Assembly: GCF_035917275.1 (NCBI RefSeq)
Contig: NZ_CP108508.1
Location: forward strand, 6,386,001 to 6,450,000
Origin: Streptomyces sp. NBC_01237
Lineage (GTDB): Bacteria > Actinomycetota > Actinomycetes > Streptomycetales > Streptomycetaceae
Direction: 5' to 3'
Length of the DNA stretch: 64,000 nt
In this document: piece after piece, positions 28,720 through 38,381 of the stretch
How positions within the stretch are numbered: the first letter of the stretch is position 1
Layout of the letters: each line of letters begins with the position of its first letter
Notes under the pieces: generated by a model
Told to the model about the DNA's origin: nothing
What the model saw: only the letters and a program-made list of their open reading frames with translations
The model's database searches: none
Translations under genes and position numbers: made by a program

Positions 28720-30966
28720 ATGAAACCGACCGAGAGCGCCGCACCGGTGGCGCGGCTGCAAGGTTTCGTCGGCCTCACGCCCAAAGTGGGTGCCGTCGTC
28801 GTGATGATCGCCACGCTCCAGCTGGCGACCGGTTTCTACCTGACGGTGCGCGAGGGCGAGGCGCTCTTCCCGGACGGCTCCGTGGGCTGGTCGCTCGCCC
28901 TGCTCACCGGAATCATCGTCGGCCACCTGGTCGCGCTGGGGCGCGACCGGTGGTGGGGCGGCACCGGCTCCGGGGCCGCCCTCACCCTCGCCGTACTGCT
29001 GCTCTACGGGTGGGTGCCCGCATGCCTGGTCAGCACGGTCGTGGTGGTCCTCGTCGGGTCGGCCAGACGCCACCGCTGGTGGCAGGGGCTGCTGCACGGC
29101 GCGGTCGACATCCTGGGAATCGGGGTCGCCGCCCTCGTCCTGGCCGCCTTCGGCGAGGTCCCGACCGTCGCGGCCCCCTGGCAGCCACTCGACTGGGGCA
29201 TCGAAGCCGTTCCGGAAGTGCTCCTGGCCGCCTCCACGTATCTTCTCGTCACCCGGGTGTTGCTCTGGTACGCGCGGGCACCCCAGGGCGGCGGGCTGCC
29301 GACCATCGCCCGCACGGCGCTGCTGCGCCAGGGGCTCGTCGCCGTCGCCCTGCTCGGGATCGCCCCGCTGATCTGCGTCGTCGCGACGGTCATGCCGGTA
29401 CTGCTGCCGCTCTTCGCGGTTCCGCTGATCGCCCTGGACTCCACGCTCTGGATCGCCCGCGCGCGGGCGGAGGAGCAGTTGCGGGACCCGCTGACCGGGC
29501 TGCCCAACCGGCAGTGGCTGCTGGAGCGGACCTGGTCGGCGCTGGCGGACGCCGAGAGCGTGGGCACCAGGTCCGCGCTGGTCCTGATAGACCTCGACCG
29601 CTTCCGCGCCGTCAACGACACCCTCGGTCACCTGGCGGGGGACCGGCTGCTGCTGCAGATAGCGGAGCGGCTGCGGCTCGCCCTGCCGCGCGGTGCGGAG
29701 GCGGCCCGCCTCGGCGGGGACGAGTTCGCCGTACTGCTGCCCCAGGCCGACTCCACCACCAGCGCCCAGCGGGTCGCCCGCCACCTGGTCGCGGAACTCT
29801 CCTCGCCGCTCGACCTCGACGGTCTCACCCTGGTGCTGGAGGCGAGTGCCGGGGTCGCCGTCTACCCCGACCACGCGCTGGACGCCGAAGGACTGCTCAG
29901 GCGCGCGGACGTGGCCATGTACCAGGCCAAGCGGGACCGTACGGGCGTCGAGGTGTACGAGTCGAAGCGGGACAGCAACACCCCAGACCGGCTCGGTCTG
30001 CTCGGCGATCTGCGGCGCGCGCTGGACGCGGGCGAGGTGGAGCTCCACTACCAGCCCAAGGTCCGCTTCGACGGCCAGGTCGCCGGTCTCGAAGCCCTGG
30101 TGCGCTGGGTGCACCCGGAGCGCGGGCGGGTCCCCCCGGACGAGTTCATCGCGATCGCGGAGTCGTCCGGCCTGATGCCGCACCTCACGGAGTACGTCCT
30201 GGAGACGGCGCTGGCCCAGGTCGCCAGGTGGCGGGCGCAGGGGCTGTTCGTCCCCGTCGCGGTCAACGTCTCCCCGCGCGACGTCCACACTCCGGGCTTC
30301 GCGGGCAGCGTCGCCGCCCGGCTGGCCCGGCACGGGGTGCCGGCCGGTGCCCTTCAGCTGGAGATAACGGAGCATGTGCTGCTGGAGGACCCGCAGCGCG
30401 CCGCCGACACGCTCGCCGGGCTGACCGGGCACGGCGTGAAGATGTCCCTCGACGACTTCGGCACCGGCTATTCCTCCCTGGTCCATCTGCGCAAGCTGCC
30501 GGTCAGCGAGCTCAAGATCGACCGGTCGTTCGTCGCCCGGCTGGCCATCGACCACGAGGACGCGGAGATCGTCCGCTGCACGATCGACCTGGCCCACTCG
30601 CTCGGCCTGCTCGTCGTCGCCGAGGGTGTCGAGGACGACGAGACCTGGGAGCGGCTGAGGGATCTGCGGTGCGACGCGGTGCAGGGCTGGCTGGTCGCCG
30701 CCGCGATGCCGCCGCAGGAGGCGACGGCCTGGCTGCGGGCGCGCGGCGAGCACGGCTGGCGACGGCCCGCGGAGCTCGCGGCGGCGGCAGCGGCGGCGGC
30801 TGCCGCCGCTGCCGCCGCGGCGGTGAACAGCGCGGTGGCGAACGGCGCGGTGAACGGGGCCGCGGTGAACGGAGCGGCGGTGAACGGAACCGCCGTGAAC
30901 GGGGCGGCGGACGTGGAGCAGCGGCCCTCCGGCCGTGCCGTGAAGTCGGGCCCCGCCACAGCCTGA
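28720..30966 (+). CDS. rmdB: Membrane GGDEF-EAL protein (RmdB-like c-di-GMP enzyme)
   Basis: 748 residues from the ATG at 28720 (GAGAGGG upstream). An in-frame ATG at 28675 has a stronger AGGAGGT site and would add 15 residues. Several membrane helices occupy roughly residues 20-240. The GGDEF motif is intact (RLGGDEF, 332-336). The EAL domain keeps its catalytic set: GLEALVRW (458-460), NVSPRDV, LEITEHVL, LDDFGTGYSS, KIDRSF and VAEGVED. It should degrade, and may also make, cyclic di-GMP, which controls development in Streptomyces through BldD. Domain order and gene neighbourhood match RmdB of S. coelicolor as I recall it. The end carries an alanine run and VNGA repeats. Confidence 0.85.
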   Translation: MKPTESAAPVARLQGFVGLTPKVGAVVVMIATLQLATGFYLTVREGEALFPDGSVGWSLALLTGIIVGHLVALGRDRWWGGTGSGAALTLAVLLLYGWVPACLVSTVVVVLVGSARRHRWWQGLLHGAVDILGIGVAALVLAAFGEVPTVAAPWQPLDWGIEAVPEVLLAASTYLLVTRVLLWYARAPQGGGLPTIARTALLRQGLVAVALLGIAPLICVVATVMPVLLPLFAVPLIALDSTLWIARARAEEQLRDPLTGLPNRQWLLERTWSALADAESVGTRSALVLIDLDRFRAVNDTLGHLAGDRLLLQIAERLRLALPRGAEAARLGGDEFAVLLPQADSTTSAQRVARHLVAELSSPLDLDGLTLVLEASAGVAVYPDHALDAEGLLRRADVAMYQAKRDRTGVEVYESKRDSNTPDRLGLLGDLRRALDAGEVELHYQPKVRFDGQVAGLEALVRWVHPERGRVPPDEFIAIAESSGLMPHLTEYVLETALAQVARWRAQGLFVPVAVNVSPRDVHTPGFAGSVAARLARHGVPAGALQLEITEHVLLEDPQRAADTLAGLTGHGVKMSLDDFGTGYSSLVHLRKLPVSELKIDRSFVARLAIDHEDAEIVRCTIDLAHSLGLLVVAEGVEDDETWERLRDLRCDAVQGWLVAAAMPPQEATAWLRARGEHGWRRPAELAAAAAAAAAAAAAAAVNSAVANGAVNGAAVNGAAVNGTAVNGAADVEQRPSGRAVKSGPATA
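30777..30905 (+). repeat. Alanine run and repeated VNGA units at the end of the RmdB-like protein
   Basis: GCN repeats encode about 18 alanines; within them an 11-bp inverted repeat (GCAGCGGCGGC with GCCGCCGCTGC) can fold. Five or so degenerate 15-18-bp units encoding AVNGA follow. The tract is probably prone to length variation between strains. Confidence 0.75.
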
Positions 30967-30985
30967 GGGGGCGGAGCGGGGCGGG

Positions 30986-31007
30986 GCGGGCGGTCCGCCC
31001 GCGTTTT
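30986..31007 (+). terminator. Rho-independent terminator after the RmdB-like gene
   Basis: GCGGGCG (30986-30992) and CGCCCGC (30996-31002) pair around GTC, followed by GTTTT. Confidence 0.7.
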
Positions 31008-31111
31008 CCGCGCGGGTCCGGCCCGTGGACGTGGTCCGGCCCTCCGGCGCGGTCCGGCGTGATCGGGCCGGGTGAAGGGGCCGGTGGGGAACCGGGCTGC
31101 GGGCGACCCCA

Positions 31112-31117
31112 TAGGAT
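31112..31117 (+). promoter_or_regulatory. Candidate -10 box of the gat operon
   Basis: TAGGAT matches the Streptomyces vegetative -10 consensus and lies 38 nt before the gatC ATG, leaving room for the GAGGA ribosome-binding site. The -35 is weak. Confidence 0.4.
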
Positions 31118-31155
31118 TGGGCCAAAACCACACACCAACCCCTGAGGATCGCTGC

Positions 31156-31452
31156 ATGCCTGGCATCACGCGCGAGGAGGTCGCCCACCTCGCCCGGCTG
31201 GCGCGTCTGGAGCTGAAGGGCGAAGAGCTCGATCACTTCGCCGGTCAGCTCGACGACATCATCGGCGCGGTCGCCCGCGTCTCCGAGGTCGCCGACCAAG
31301 ACGTACCGCCGACCTCCCACCCGCTGCCGCTGACCAACGTCATGCGGGCGGACGAGGTCCGTCCGTCGCTCACCCCCGCGCAGGCGCTCTCCGGCGCCCC
31401 TGCCCAGGAGCAGCAGCGTTTCAAGGTGCCGCAGATCCTGGGGGAGGACTAA
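31156..31452 (+). CDS. gatC: Glutamyl/aspartyl-tRNA amidotransferase subunit C
   Basis: 98 residues from the ATG at 31156, with GAGGA 7 nt upstream. It shows the GatC pattern: [17 protein letters not shown] at the N-terminus, [27 protein letters not shown] in the middle and a VPQILGED end. GatC holds GatA and GatB together in the complex that converts mischarged Glu-tRNAGln or Asp-tRNAAsn to the correct amide form. It is the first gene of the gatC-gatA-x-gatB operon and ends 5 nt before gatA. Confidence 0.96.
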   Translation: MPGITREEVAHLARLARLELKGEELDHFAGQLDDIIGAVARVSEVADQDVPPTSHPLPLTNVMRADEVRPSLTPAQALSGAPAQEQQRFKVPQILGED

Positions 31453-31457
31453 CAGCC

Positions 31458-32960
31458 ATGACGGACATCAGCACCATCATCAAGCTCACCGCCGCCGAGA
31501 CCGCCGCGAAGATCGCTTCCGGCGAGCTCACGGCCGTCGAGGTCACCGAGGCCCACCTGGCCCGGATCGACGCGATCGACGAGAAGGTCCACGCCTTCCT
31601 GCACGTCGACCGGGACGGCGCGCTCGCGCAGGCCCGTGCCGTCGACGCGAAGAGGGCCGCGGGCGAGAAGCTCGGCCCGCTGGCCGGCGTTCCGCTCGCG
31701 CTGAAGGACATCTTCACGACCAAGGACATGCCGACCACCGTCGGCTCCAAGATCCTTGAGGGCTGGGTCCCGCCGTACGACGCGACCCTGACGCAGCGGC
31801 TCCGCGCCGCCGATGTCGTCATCCTCGGCAAGACCAACATGGACGAGTTCGCCATGGGGTCCTCCACCGAGAACAGCGCCTACGGCCCGACCGGCAACCC
31901 CTGGGACCTCACCCGCATCCCGGGCGGCTCGGGCGGCGGCTCCGCGGCGGCGCTCGCCTCGTTCGAGGCCCCGCTCGCCATCGGCACGGACACCGGCGGC
32001 TCCATCCGCCAGCCCGCCGCCGTCACCGGCACCGTGGGCGTCAAGCCCACCTACGGCGGTGTCTCGCGCTACGGCATGGTCGCCTTCTCGTCCTCCCTCG
32101 ACCAGGGCGGGCCCTGCGCCCGTACGGTCCTGGACGCGGCCCTGCTGCACGAGGCGATCGCCGGGCACGACCCGCTCGACTCGACGTCCATCGACGCCCC
32201 GGTCCCGCCGGTCGTCGAGGCCGCCCGCAACGGCTCCGTACAGGGCATGCGGATCGGCGTCGTCAAGCAGTTCTCGGGCGAGGGCTACCAGGCCGGTGTC
32301 GTCCAGCGCTTCAACGAGTCGGTCGAGCTGCTGACGTCGCTCGGCGCCACGATCGTCGAGCTGGACTGCCCGTCCTTCGACCTGGCCCTGTCGGCGTACT
32401 ACCTGATCGCGCCGTCCGAGTGCTCGTCGAACCTGGCCCGCTTCGACGCCATGCGCTACGGCCTGCGGGTCGGCGACGACGGCACGAAGTCCGCCGAGGA
32501 GGTCACCGCGCTCACCCGTGAGGCCGGCTTCGGCGACGAGGTCAAGCGCCGCGTCATCCTCGGTACGTACGCGCTCAGCTCCGGCTACTACGACGCGTAC
32601 TACGGCTCGGCCCAGAAGGTCCGCACCCTCATCACCCGGGACTTCGAGAAGGCGTTCGAGCAGGTGGACGTCATCGTCTCCCCGACGACGCCCACCACCG
32701 CCTTCCCGATCGGCGAGCGCGCCGACGACCCGATGGCGATGTACCTCGCGGACCTGTGCACCATCCCGACCAACCTCGCGGGCAACTCCGCCATGTCGCT
32801 GCCCTGCGGCCTGGCCCCCGAGGACGGTCTGCCGGTCGGGCTGCAGATCATCGCCCCCGCCATGAAGGACGACCGTCTGTACAAGGTCGGAGCCGCCGTC
32901 GAGGCCGCCTTCGTGGAAAAGTGGGGGCACCCGCTGCTCGAGGAGGCTCCGTCGCTGTGA
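31458..32960 (+). CDS. gatA: Glutamyl/aspartyl-tRNA amidotransferase subunit A
   Basis: 500-residue amidase-signature enzyme that frees ammonia from glutamine for tRNA-bound Glu or Asp. The Ser-cisSer-Lys triad is complete: Lys83 (VPLALKDIF), cis-Ser158 in [10 protein letters not shown] and nucleophile Ser182 in [10 protein letters not shown]. The spacing is the same as in characterised GatA proteins. GGGGGAGGA lies 9 nt before the ATG. The stop overlaps the GTG of a small membrane-protein gene, so the two are translationally coupled. Confidence 0.97.
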   Translation: MTDISTIIKLTAAETAAKIASGELTAVEVTEAHLARIDAIDEKVHAFLHVDRDGALAQARAVDAKRAAGEKLGPLAGVPLALKDIFTTKDMPTTVGSKILEGWVPPYDATLTQRLRAADVVILGKTNMDEFAMGSSTENSAYGPTGNPWDLTRIPGGSGGGSAAALASFEAPLAIGTDTGGSIRQPAAVTGTVGVKPTYGGVSRYGMVAFSSSLDQGGPCARTVLDAALLHEAIAGHDPLDSTSIDAPVPPVVEAARNGSVQGMRIGVVKQFSGEGYQAGVVQRFNESVELLTSLGATIVELDCPSFDLALSAYYLIAPSECSSNLARFDAMRYGLRVGDDGTKSAEEVTALTREAGFGDEVKRRVILGTYALSSGYYDAYYGSAQKVRTLITRDFEKAFEQVDVIVSPTTPTTAFPIGERADDPMAMYLADLCTIPTNLAGNSAMSLPCGLAPEDGLPVGLQIIAPAMKDDRLYKVGAAVEAAFVEKWGHPLLEEAPSL

Positions 32961-33199
32961 GTGCCATGGCAAAGAAGGCCAAGAACTTCAAGAAGTCGAA
33001 GACCGGGCTGTACGTTTCGCTCGGCAGCACCGCGTTCGGTGCGATCAGCGTCGCCAAGCAGGCGAAGCTCGCGCGCAACGACAACGACGTGCTGCGGCTG
33101 ATCGACGCCGCGGTGTCCGCCGCCGCCATCGTCACCGGCCTCGCGATCCTGTATCGCGAACTGAAGCGTCTCGGCGACGACGACGTCCTGCTGGGCTGA
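32957..33199 (+). CDS. Small membrane-associated protein inside the gat operon
   Basis: 80 residues. The GTG at 32957 overlaps the gatA stop (GTGA) with GAGGAGG about 11 nt upstream. An ATG at 32966 is a shorter alternative. The N-terminus is lysine-rich ([13 protein letters not shown]), followed by a weakly hydrophobic segment ([15 protein letters not shown]), a charged loop and a clear helix ([16 protein letters not shown]). I recall such a gene in the gat operon of other Streptomyces, but no function is known. Its insertion between gatA and gatB with tight spacing suggests a role linked to, or just co-expressed with, translation. Confidence 0.8.
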   Translation: MSAMAKKAKNFKKSKTGLYVSLGSTAFGAISVAKQAKLARNDNDVLRLIDAAVSAAAIVTGLAILYRELKRLGDDDVLLG

Positions 33200-33215
33200 G
33201 AGGGAAAGTTTCACC

Positions 33216-34724
33216 GTGACTGTCACTGACCTGGTGTCGTACGAGGACGCGCTCGCGTCCTACGACCCCGTCATGGGCCTCGAAGTCCATGTCGAGCTCG
33301 GCACCAAGACCAAGATGTTCTGCGGCTGCTCCACGGAGCTGAAGCAGGACGCCAACTCGCAGACCTGCCCGGTCTGCCTCGGGCTGCCCGGCGCGCTGCC
33401 GGTCGTCAACGAGATCGGCGTCGAGTCCGCCATCAAGATCGGTCTCGCGCTGAACTGCGAGATCGCCGAGTGGTGCCGCTTCGCCCGGAAGAACTACTTC
33501 TACCCGGACATGCCGAAGAACTTCCAGACCTCCCAGTACGACGAGCCGATCGCCTTCAACGGCTATCTGGACGTCCAGCTGGAGGACGGCGAGATCTTCC
33601 GCGTGCAGATCGAGCGCGCCCACATGGAGGAGGACACCGGCAAGTCGACGCACGTCGGCGGCGCCACCGGCCGTATCCACGGTGCGTCCCACTCCCTGCT
33701 GGACTACAACCGCGCGGGCATCCCGCTCATCGAGATCGTCACCAAGCCGATCGAGGGAGCGGGCGCGCGGGCACCCGAGGTCGCCAAGGCGTACGTCGCC
33801 GAGCTGCGCGAGCTCATCAAGGCGCTCGGCGTGTCGGAAGCCCGGATGGAAATGGGCCAGATGCGCTGCGACGTGAACCTGTCGCTGCGCCCGCACGGCA
33901 CCGAGAAGTTCGGTACGCGCTCCGAGACGAAGAACGTGAACTCGCTGCGTTCCGTCGAGCGTGCCGCCCGCTTCGAGATCCAGCGGCACGCCGCCGTACT
34001 GAACTCCGGCGGCACGATCGTGCAGGAGACCCGGCACTTCCACGAGGAGGACGGCTCCACCACGGCCGGCCGCATCAAGGACAACGCCGAGGACTACCGC
34101 TACTTCCCGGAGCCCGACCTGGTTCCGGTCGCCCCGGCCCGCGAGTGGGTCGAGGAGCTCGGCAGGAGTCTGCCCGAGCTGCCGCGGCTGCGCCGCGCAC
34201 GGCTGAAGGAGCAGTGGGGCGTCTCCGAGCACGACATGCAGTCCATCCTCAACGCGGGCGCGGTCGACCTGATCGTGGCCACGACGGACGCGGGCGCCCC
34301 CTCGGACCAGGCCCGCAAGTGGTGGATGGGCGAGCTGGCCCGTAACGCCAACGAGACCGCCCGCGGCCTCGACGAGCTCCCCATCACCCCGGTGCAGGTC
34401 GCCAGGGTGGCCGAGCTCGTCACCTCGGGCGACCTCAACGACAAGCTGGCCCGCCAGGTCATCGAGGGCGTCCTCGCGGGCGAGGGCGACCCGGACACCG
34501 TCGTCGAGAAGCGCGGCCTGAAGGTCGTCTCCGACGAGGGCGCGCTCGGCACGGCCGTGGACGAGGCCATCGCCTCCAACGCGGCCATCGCCGACAAGAT
34601 CCGCGGCGGCAAGGTCGCGGCGGCGGGCGCGCTCGTCGGCGCGGTCATGAAGGCCACCCGCGGCCAGGCGGACGCGGCCCGCGTGCGCGAGCTGATCCTG
34701 GAGAAGCTCGGCGTCGAGGGCTGA
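33216..34724 (+). CDS. gatB: Glutamyl/aspartyl-tRNA amidotransferase subunit B
   Basis: 502 residues from the GTG at 33216, with GAGAGGGAAAG upstream. GatB phosphorylates the tRNA-bound acid and receives ammonia from GatA. The N-terminal motif [21 protein letters not shown] is standard, with cysteines of a zinc site (CGCSTEL and CPVCLGLPG). [31 protein letters not shown] and [14 protein letters not shown] follow. The C-terminal GatB/YqeY tail domain ends with [17 protein letters not shown] and binds tRNA. Last gene of the operon, followed by a very strong terminator. Confidence 0.97.
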   Translation: MTVTDLVSYEDALASYDPVMGLEVHVELGTKTKMFCGCSTELKQDANSQTCPVCLGLPGALPVVNEIGVESAIKIGLALNCEIAEWCRFARKNYFYPDMPKNFQTSQYDEPIAFNGYLDVQLEDGEIFRVQIERAHMEEDTGKSTHVGGATGRIHGASHSLLDYNRAGIPLIEIVTKPIEGAGARAPEVAKAYVAELRELIKALGVSEARMEMGQMRCDVNLSLRPHGTEKFGTRSETKNVNSLRSVERAARFEIQRHAAVLNSGGTIVQETRHFHEEDGSTTAGRIKDNAEDYRYFPEPDLVPVAPAREWVEELGRSLPELPRLRRARLKEQWGVSEHDMQSILNAGAVDLIVATTDAGAPSDQARKWWMGELARNANETARGLDELPITPVQVARVAELVTSGDLNDKLARQVIEGVLAGEGDPDTVVEKRGLKVVSDEGALGTAVDEAIASNAAIADKIRGGKVAAAGALVGAVMKATRGQADAARVRELILEKLGVEG

Positions 34725-34746
34725 GCCCGTCTCGTACGTCCTCGTA

Positions 34747-34785
34747 GGGGCGGTGCACCCGTGATGCGGGTGCACCGCCCCTTTT
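34747..34785 (+). terminator. Rho-independent terminator of the gat operon
   Basis: GGGGCGGTGCACCC (34747-34760) and GGGTGCACCGCCCC (34768-34781) form a perfect 14-bp stem with a short loop, followed by TTTT at 34782-34785. It is the clearest intrinsic terminator in the window. Confidence 0.93.
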
Positions 34786-34803
34786 CCCCGCTCGGAGACT
34801 CCG

Positions 34804-36069
34804 CTGAACACCGTCACCGCCGGAATCCTCTCCGTCGCGCTGCTCCTCGCGGTGCTGGCGTTCGCCGTCCTGCGCCCCCGGGGGCTGCCGGAGGCGACCG
34901 TGGCCGTGCCCGCCGCGGTGCTGGTGGTCCTGGCCGGCGTGGTGCCGCTCGACGGTGCCCGGGACCGGATCGACAGCATGCTGCCGGTCGTCGGATTCCT
35001 CGCCGCCATCCTGGTCCTGGCCCAGCTCTGCGCCGACGAGGGGCTGTTCACCGCGGCCGGGGATCTGGTGGCCCGCGCCTGCGGGGGCCGGACCGGACCG
35101 CTCCTGGGCGGGGTCTTCGTCATCGCCGCGCTGATCACCGCCGTCCTCAGCCTGGACGCGACGGTGGTCCTGCTCACCCCGGTCGTCCTCGCGACGGCCG
35201 CCCGCGTCGGTGCCCGCCCCCGCCCGTACGTCTACGCCTGCGCGCACCTCGCCAACTCGGCGTCCCTGCTGCTCCCGGTCTCCAACCTGACCAATCTGCT
35301 GGCGTTCACCGCCAGCGGGCTCTCCTTCACCCGGTTCGCGGCGCTGATGACCCTGCCGTGGCTGGCCGCCATCGCCGTCGAGTACGTGGTCTTCCGCCGT
35401 GCCTTCGCCGCGGACCTGGCGGCCGGGGCACACCCGCCGAAGCCGCTGCCGGAGCGCGACCGGACCCGCGTGCCCGTGTTCACGCTGGTCGTGCTCGCGC
35501 TCACCCTGGCCGGTTTCGTCGTCACCTCGTTCGCGGGCGCGGAACCGCTGTGGGCGGCGCTGGCCGGTGCGGCGGTGCTCGCGGTGAGGGCGCTGGGGCG
35601 GCGCAGGACGACGGTCAAGGGCCTCGTACGGGCCGCCAACCCGCTGTTCTGCCTGTTCGTCCTGGCGCTGGGCGTCGTGGTCGAGGCCGTCGTCGACCAC
35701 GGGCTCGGCGCCGGTATCGGCACGCTGCTGCCGGACGGCTCCTCGCTGCCCGATCTGCTGGTGGTCGCCGCGGTGGCCGCCGTGCTGGCCAACCTGATCA
35801 ACAACCTGCCCGCGATCCTGGCGCTGCTCCCGGTCGTCGCGGCGGCCGGTCCCGGACCGTTGCTGGCCGCGCTGATCGGGGTGAACCTCGGCCCGAACCT
35901 CACCTACGTCGGCTCGCTCGCGACCCTGCTGTGGCGCCGCATCCTGCACGCGCACGGCGCGGAGCCGGAGCTCGGCCACTTCACCCGGCTCGGGCTGGTG
36001 ACCGTACCGGCGACGCTGGTGGCGTCGACGGTCGCGCTGTGGGGGGCGCTGCACCTCATCGGGGTGTGA
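34804..36069 (+). CDS. ArsB/SLC13-type membrane permease, probable CTG start
   Basis: About 421 residues with 10 or more hydrophobic segments. The conserved stretches LANSASLLLPVSNLTNLLAF and NLINNLPAILALLP resemble the twin NSASLL/PxSNxxN and NNLPA motifs of the ArsB/NhaD ion-transporter superfamily. The ion or anion is unknown. An in-frame TGA lies at 34762 and there is no ATG or GTG until 34852, which would cut the first helix. CTG at 34804 with CGGAGA 5 nt upstream gives an intact first helix (TVTAGILSVALLLAVLAFAVL). I therefore infer a CTG start. It lies directly after the gat terminator. Confidence 0.8.
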   Translation: MNTVTAGILSVALLLAVLAFAVLRPRGLPEATVAVPAAVLVVLAGVVPLDGARDRIDSMLPVVGFLAAILVLAQLCADEGLFTAAGDLVARACGGRTGPLLGGVFVIAALITAVLSLDATVVLLTPVVLATAARVGARPRPYVYACAHLANSASLLLPVSNLTNLLAFTASGLSFTRFAALMTLPWLAAIAVEYVVFRRAFAADLAAGAHPPKPLPERDRTRVPVFTLVVLALTLAGFVVTSFAGAEPLWAALAGAAVLAVRALGRRRTTVKGLVRAANPLFCLFVLALGVVVEAVVDHGLGAGIGTLLPDGSSLPDLLVVAAVAAVLANLINNLPAILALLPVVAAAGPGPLLAALIGVNLGPNLTYVGSLATLLWRRILHAHGAEPELGHFTRLGLVTVPATLVASTVALWGALHLIGV

Positions 36070-36220
36070 GGGCGGTGGTGGGGGCCGTTCGCGGGAGGGT
36101 GCCGCTTGGACTTTCGGTGACGACCTGTTGGACGTTCACCGCCATGCCGTGCAACGGCCTTCCCGCAGCCACTTGGCTTGACTAACTTCCCCGCCGTACC
36201 ACCGGAATCGGGAGGCTCAC

Positions 36221-38332
36221 TTGACCACGGACATTTCACGACGGCGGCTCTTCGCGCTCGGCGGCGGCGCGCTCGGCGCCGCGGCGGCGGGATCGTTCCT
36301 GCCACCGTCGCTCCAGGCCGCGATCGCCGCACAGCCCGCCGCCGCGGGGGCCGGTCGTGACGGTCTGGGCGCCATCAAGCATGTGGTGATCCTGATGCAG
36401 GAGAATCGTTCCTTCGATCACTACTTCGGGACGCTGCGCGGGGTGCGGGGCTTCGGCGACCGCAACGCGATCGAACTCCCCTCGGGCAAGCCCGTCTTCG
36501 AGCAGCCGGGCCCGCTGGGCACCGGTGTGCTGCCGTTCCCGGTGCGCGGGGCCGCCGAGACCCAGAAGAAGGACCTCCAGTACATCGGGGCCCTCGACCA
36601 CTCCTGGAGCGGTGGCTCCAAGGCATGGGCCGGGGGCTGGATGAACGGCTGGATCACCGCGAAGACGGCCGCCACGATGGCGTACTACGACCGCCGCGAC
36701 ATCCCGCTGCACTACGAACTCGCCGACACCTTCACGATCTGCGACGCCTACCACTCCTCGATCCACACCTCGACCAGCCCCAACCGCAACCACCTGTGGA
36801 GCGGGAAGACGGGCAACGAGCCGAACGGCAAGCGGGCCGTCGGCAATGACGCGTACAACGAGGGCACCCACCCCGGCTACGACTGGAGCACCTACGCGGA
36901 GCGGCTGGAAAAGGCCGGGCGCAGCTGGAAGACGTACACGGAGTGGGAGAACTTCACCGACAACCAGATCGAGTTCTTCGCCACCTTCAAGGCCGTCGCC
37001 CGCAAGGCGCTGGCGAAGACCGGCGGACACACGTACATGGAGTCCTTCTACGCCGCCGTCCGCGACACGGACGACACGGGCGAGCGGGAGCGGCTGCTGG
37101 GGCTGCTGGAGGAGGGCGTCGCCACGCTGACGAAGTCCGAGCGCAGCCTCTTCGAGCGGGCGCTGCGCCGGGTCGAGACCGGCAGCCTGGCCGACGAGTT
37201 CGCCAAGGACGTCGCTGCCGGGACGCTGCCCGAGGTCTCCTACCTGGTGCCCTCGGCCCTCGACTCCGAGCACCCGAGCGTCTCCTCGCCGGTGCACAGC
37301 GCCACGATCGTCTACAAGGTGCTCGACGCGCTCGGCAAGCACCCCGATGTGTGGCGGCACACCGCCGTACTCATCAACTACGACGAGAACGACGGCTTCT
37401 TCGACCACGTACCGCCGCCGGTCGCCCCTCCCGAGGTGGCCGAGGAGCAGTGGGAGGGCAAGCCCACCGGCCTCGGCGTACGGGTGCCGCTGCTGGTCGT
37501 CTCACCGTGGACGGTGGGCGGATACGTCTGCTCCGAGGTCTTCGACCACACCTCCGTGATCCGCTTCCTGGAGCGTTGGACGGGAGTACGGGAGCCGAAC
37601 ATCAGCGACTGGCGGCGCCAGGTCACCGGCGATCTCACCTCGGCCTTCGACTTCAAGCGGGCCCGACGGCAGCCGAAGGTGGCGCACCCCGCCGTCATTC
37701 CGCCGTTGAGCGGCCGCTGGCAGCCGAAGCCGCCCGCCGTCCAGCACCTGCCCGTGCAGGAGCGGGGCGCCCGCCCGGCCAGGCCCCTGCCCTACCAGCC
37801 CGACGCCCAGGCGCGGCGGGTGGACGGGCAGCTGCGGGTGGCCCTCAGCAACAGCGGCCGGTCCTCCGCGCACTTCGCGCTGTACCCGTACGCGGGGGAG
37901 TTCACCGCGCCGCAGCATCGCGATGTAAGGAGCACCGCGCAATGGACCGTGCCCCTTACCGATAAGGGCTACCGGTTCACGGTCACCGGGCCGAACGGCT
38001 TCCGGCGGGAGTTCGAGGGAGCGGCCGACGGCACCGCCGAGGTCGCGTCCCGGATCGACGCGCACGAACGCGACCTGCACCTCACCCTGCGCAACACCGG
38101 CAGGCGCACCCTGACGTTCACCGTCCGGCCGCTCGCGTACGTCGACGAGGACGATCTGCGGGACTGGACCCGCACGGTCAAGGTCAAGCCGGGACGCAGC
38201 CGTACGGTCGTGCACTCGGCGTCCGACGCCCGCGGCTGGTACGACCTCGCCGTGACCGCCGAGGGGGAGGCCACCTTCCGGCGCCGTCTGATGGGGCACA
38301 TCGAGAACGGCAGGGCGAGCGTCTCCGGCTGA
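36221..38332 (+). CDS. Tat-exported phosphocholine-specific phospholipase C
   Basis: 703 residues from a TTG at 36221 with GGGAGG upstream. The N-terminus is a twin-arginine signal (SRRRLFALGGGALGAAAAGSFL). The catalytic domain (residues ~50-470) has HVVILMQENRSFDHYFGTL, typical of the phospholipase C/acid phosphatase superfamily. HTSTSPNRNHLWSG and LINYDENDGFFDHV supply the Thr nucleophile and metal ligands. Two C-terminal beta domains (DUF756-like; FALYPYAGEFTAPQ and ARGWYDLAVTAEG) are typical of the type that cleaves phosphatidylcholine. It likely acts outside the cell to release phosphate or diacylglycerol. A GTTCACC box at 36134 resembles one unit of a PHO box. Confidence 0.92.
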   Translation: MTTDISRRRLFALGGGALGAAAAGSFLPPSLQAAIAAQPAAAGAGRDGLGAIKHVVILMQENRSFDHYFGTLRGVRGFGDRNAIELPSGKPVFEQPGPLGTGVLPFPVRGAAETQKKDLQYIGALDHSWSGGSKAWAGGWMNGWITAKTAATMAYYDRRDIPLHYELADTFTICDAYHSSIHTSTSPNRNHLWSGKTGNEPNGKRAVGNDAYNEGTHPGYDWSTYAERLEKAGRSWKTYTEWENFTDNQIEFFATFKAVARKALAKTGGHTYMESFYAAVRDTDDTGERERLLGLLEEGVATLTKSERSLFERALRRVETGSLADEFAKDVAAGTLPEVSYLVPSALDSEHPSVSSPVHSATIVYKVLDALGKHPDVWRHTAVLINYDENDGFFDHVPPPVAPPEVAEEQWEGKPTGLGVRVPLLVVSPWTVGGYVCSEVFDHTSVIRFLERWTGVREPNISDWRRQVTGDLTSAFDFKRARRQPKVAHPAVIPPLSGRWQPKPPAVQHLPVQERGARPARPLPYQPDAQARRVDGQLRVALSNSGRSSAHFALYPYAGEFTAPQHRDVRSTAQWTVPLTDKGYRFTVTGPNGFRREFEGAADGTAEVASRIDAHERDLHLTLRNTGRRTLTFTVRPLAYVDEDDLRDWTRTVKVKPGRSRTVVHSASDARGWYDLAVTAEGEATFRRRLMGHIENGRASVSG

Positions 38333-38347
38333 CCGGGGGAGGGGACA

Positions 38348-38381
38348 CGGGCCGGGGCCGCGGGGGGTGGCCACCGGCCCG
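38348..38381 (+). terminator. Hairpin after the phospholipase gene
   Basis: CGGGCCGG (38348-38355) pairs with CCGGCCCG (38374-38381), about 15 nt after the stop. There is no T tract. Confidence 0.45.

Noticed and set aside
38348..38381. GC hairpins in intergenic gaps as small RNAs
   Set aside because: GC-rich DNA forms many short stems by chance, and none here has a promoter-terminator pair that would support an RNA gene.
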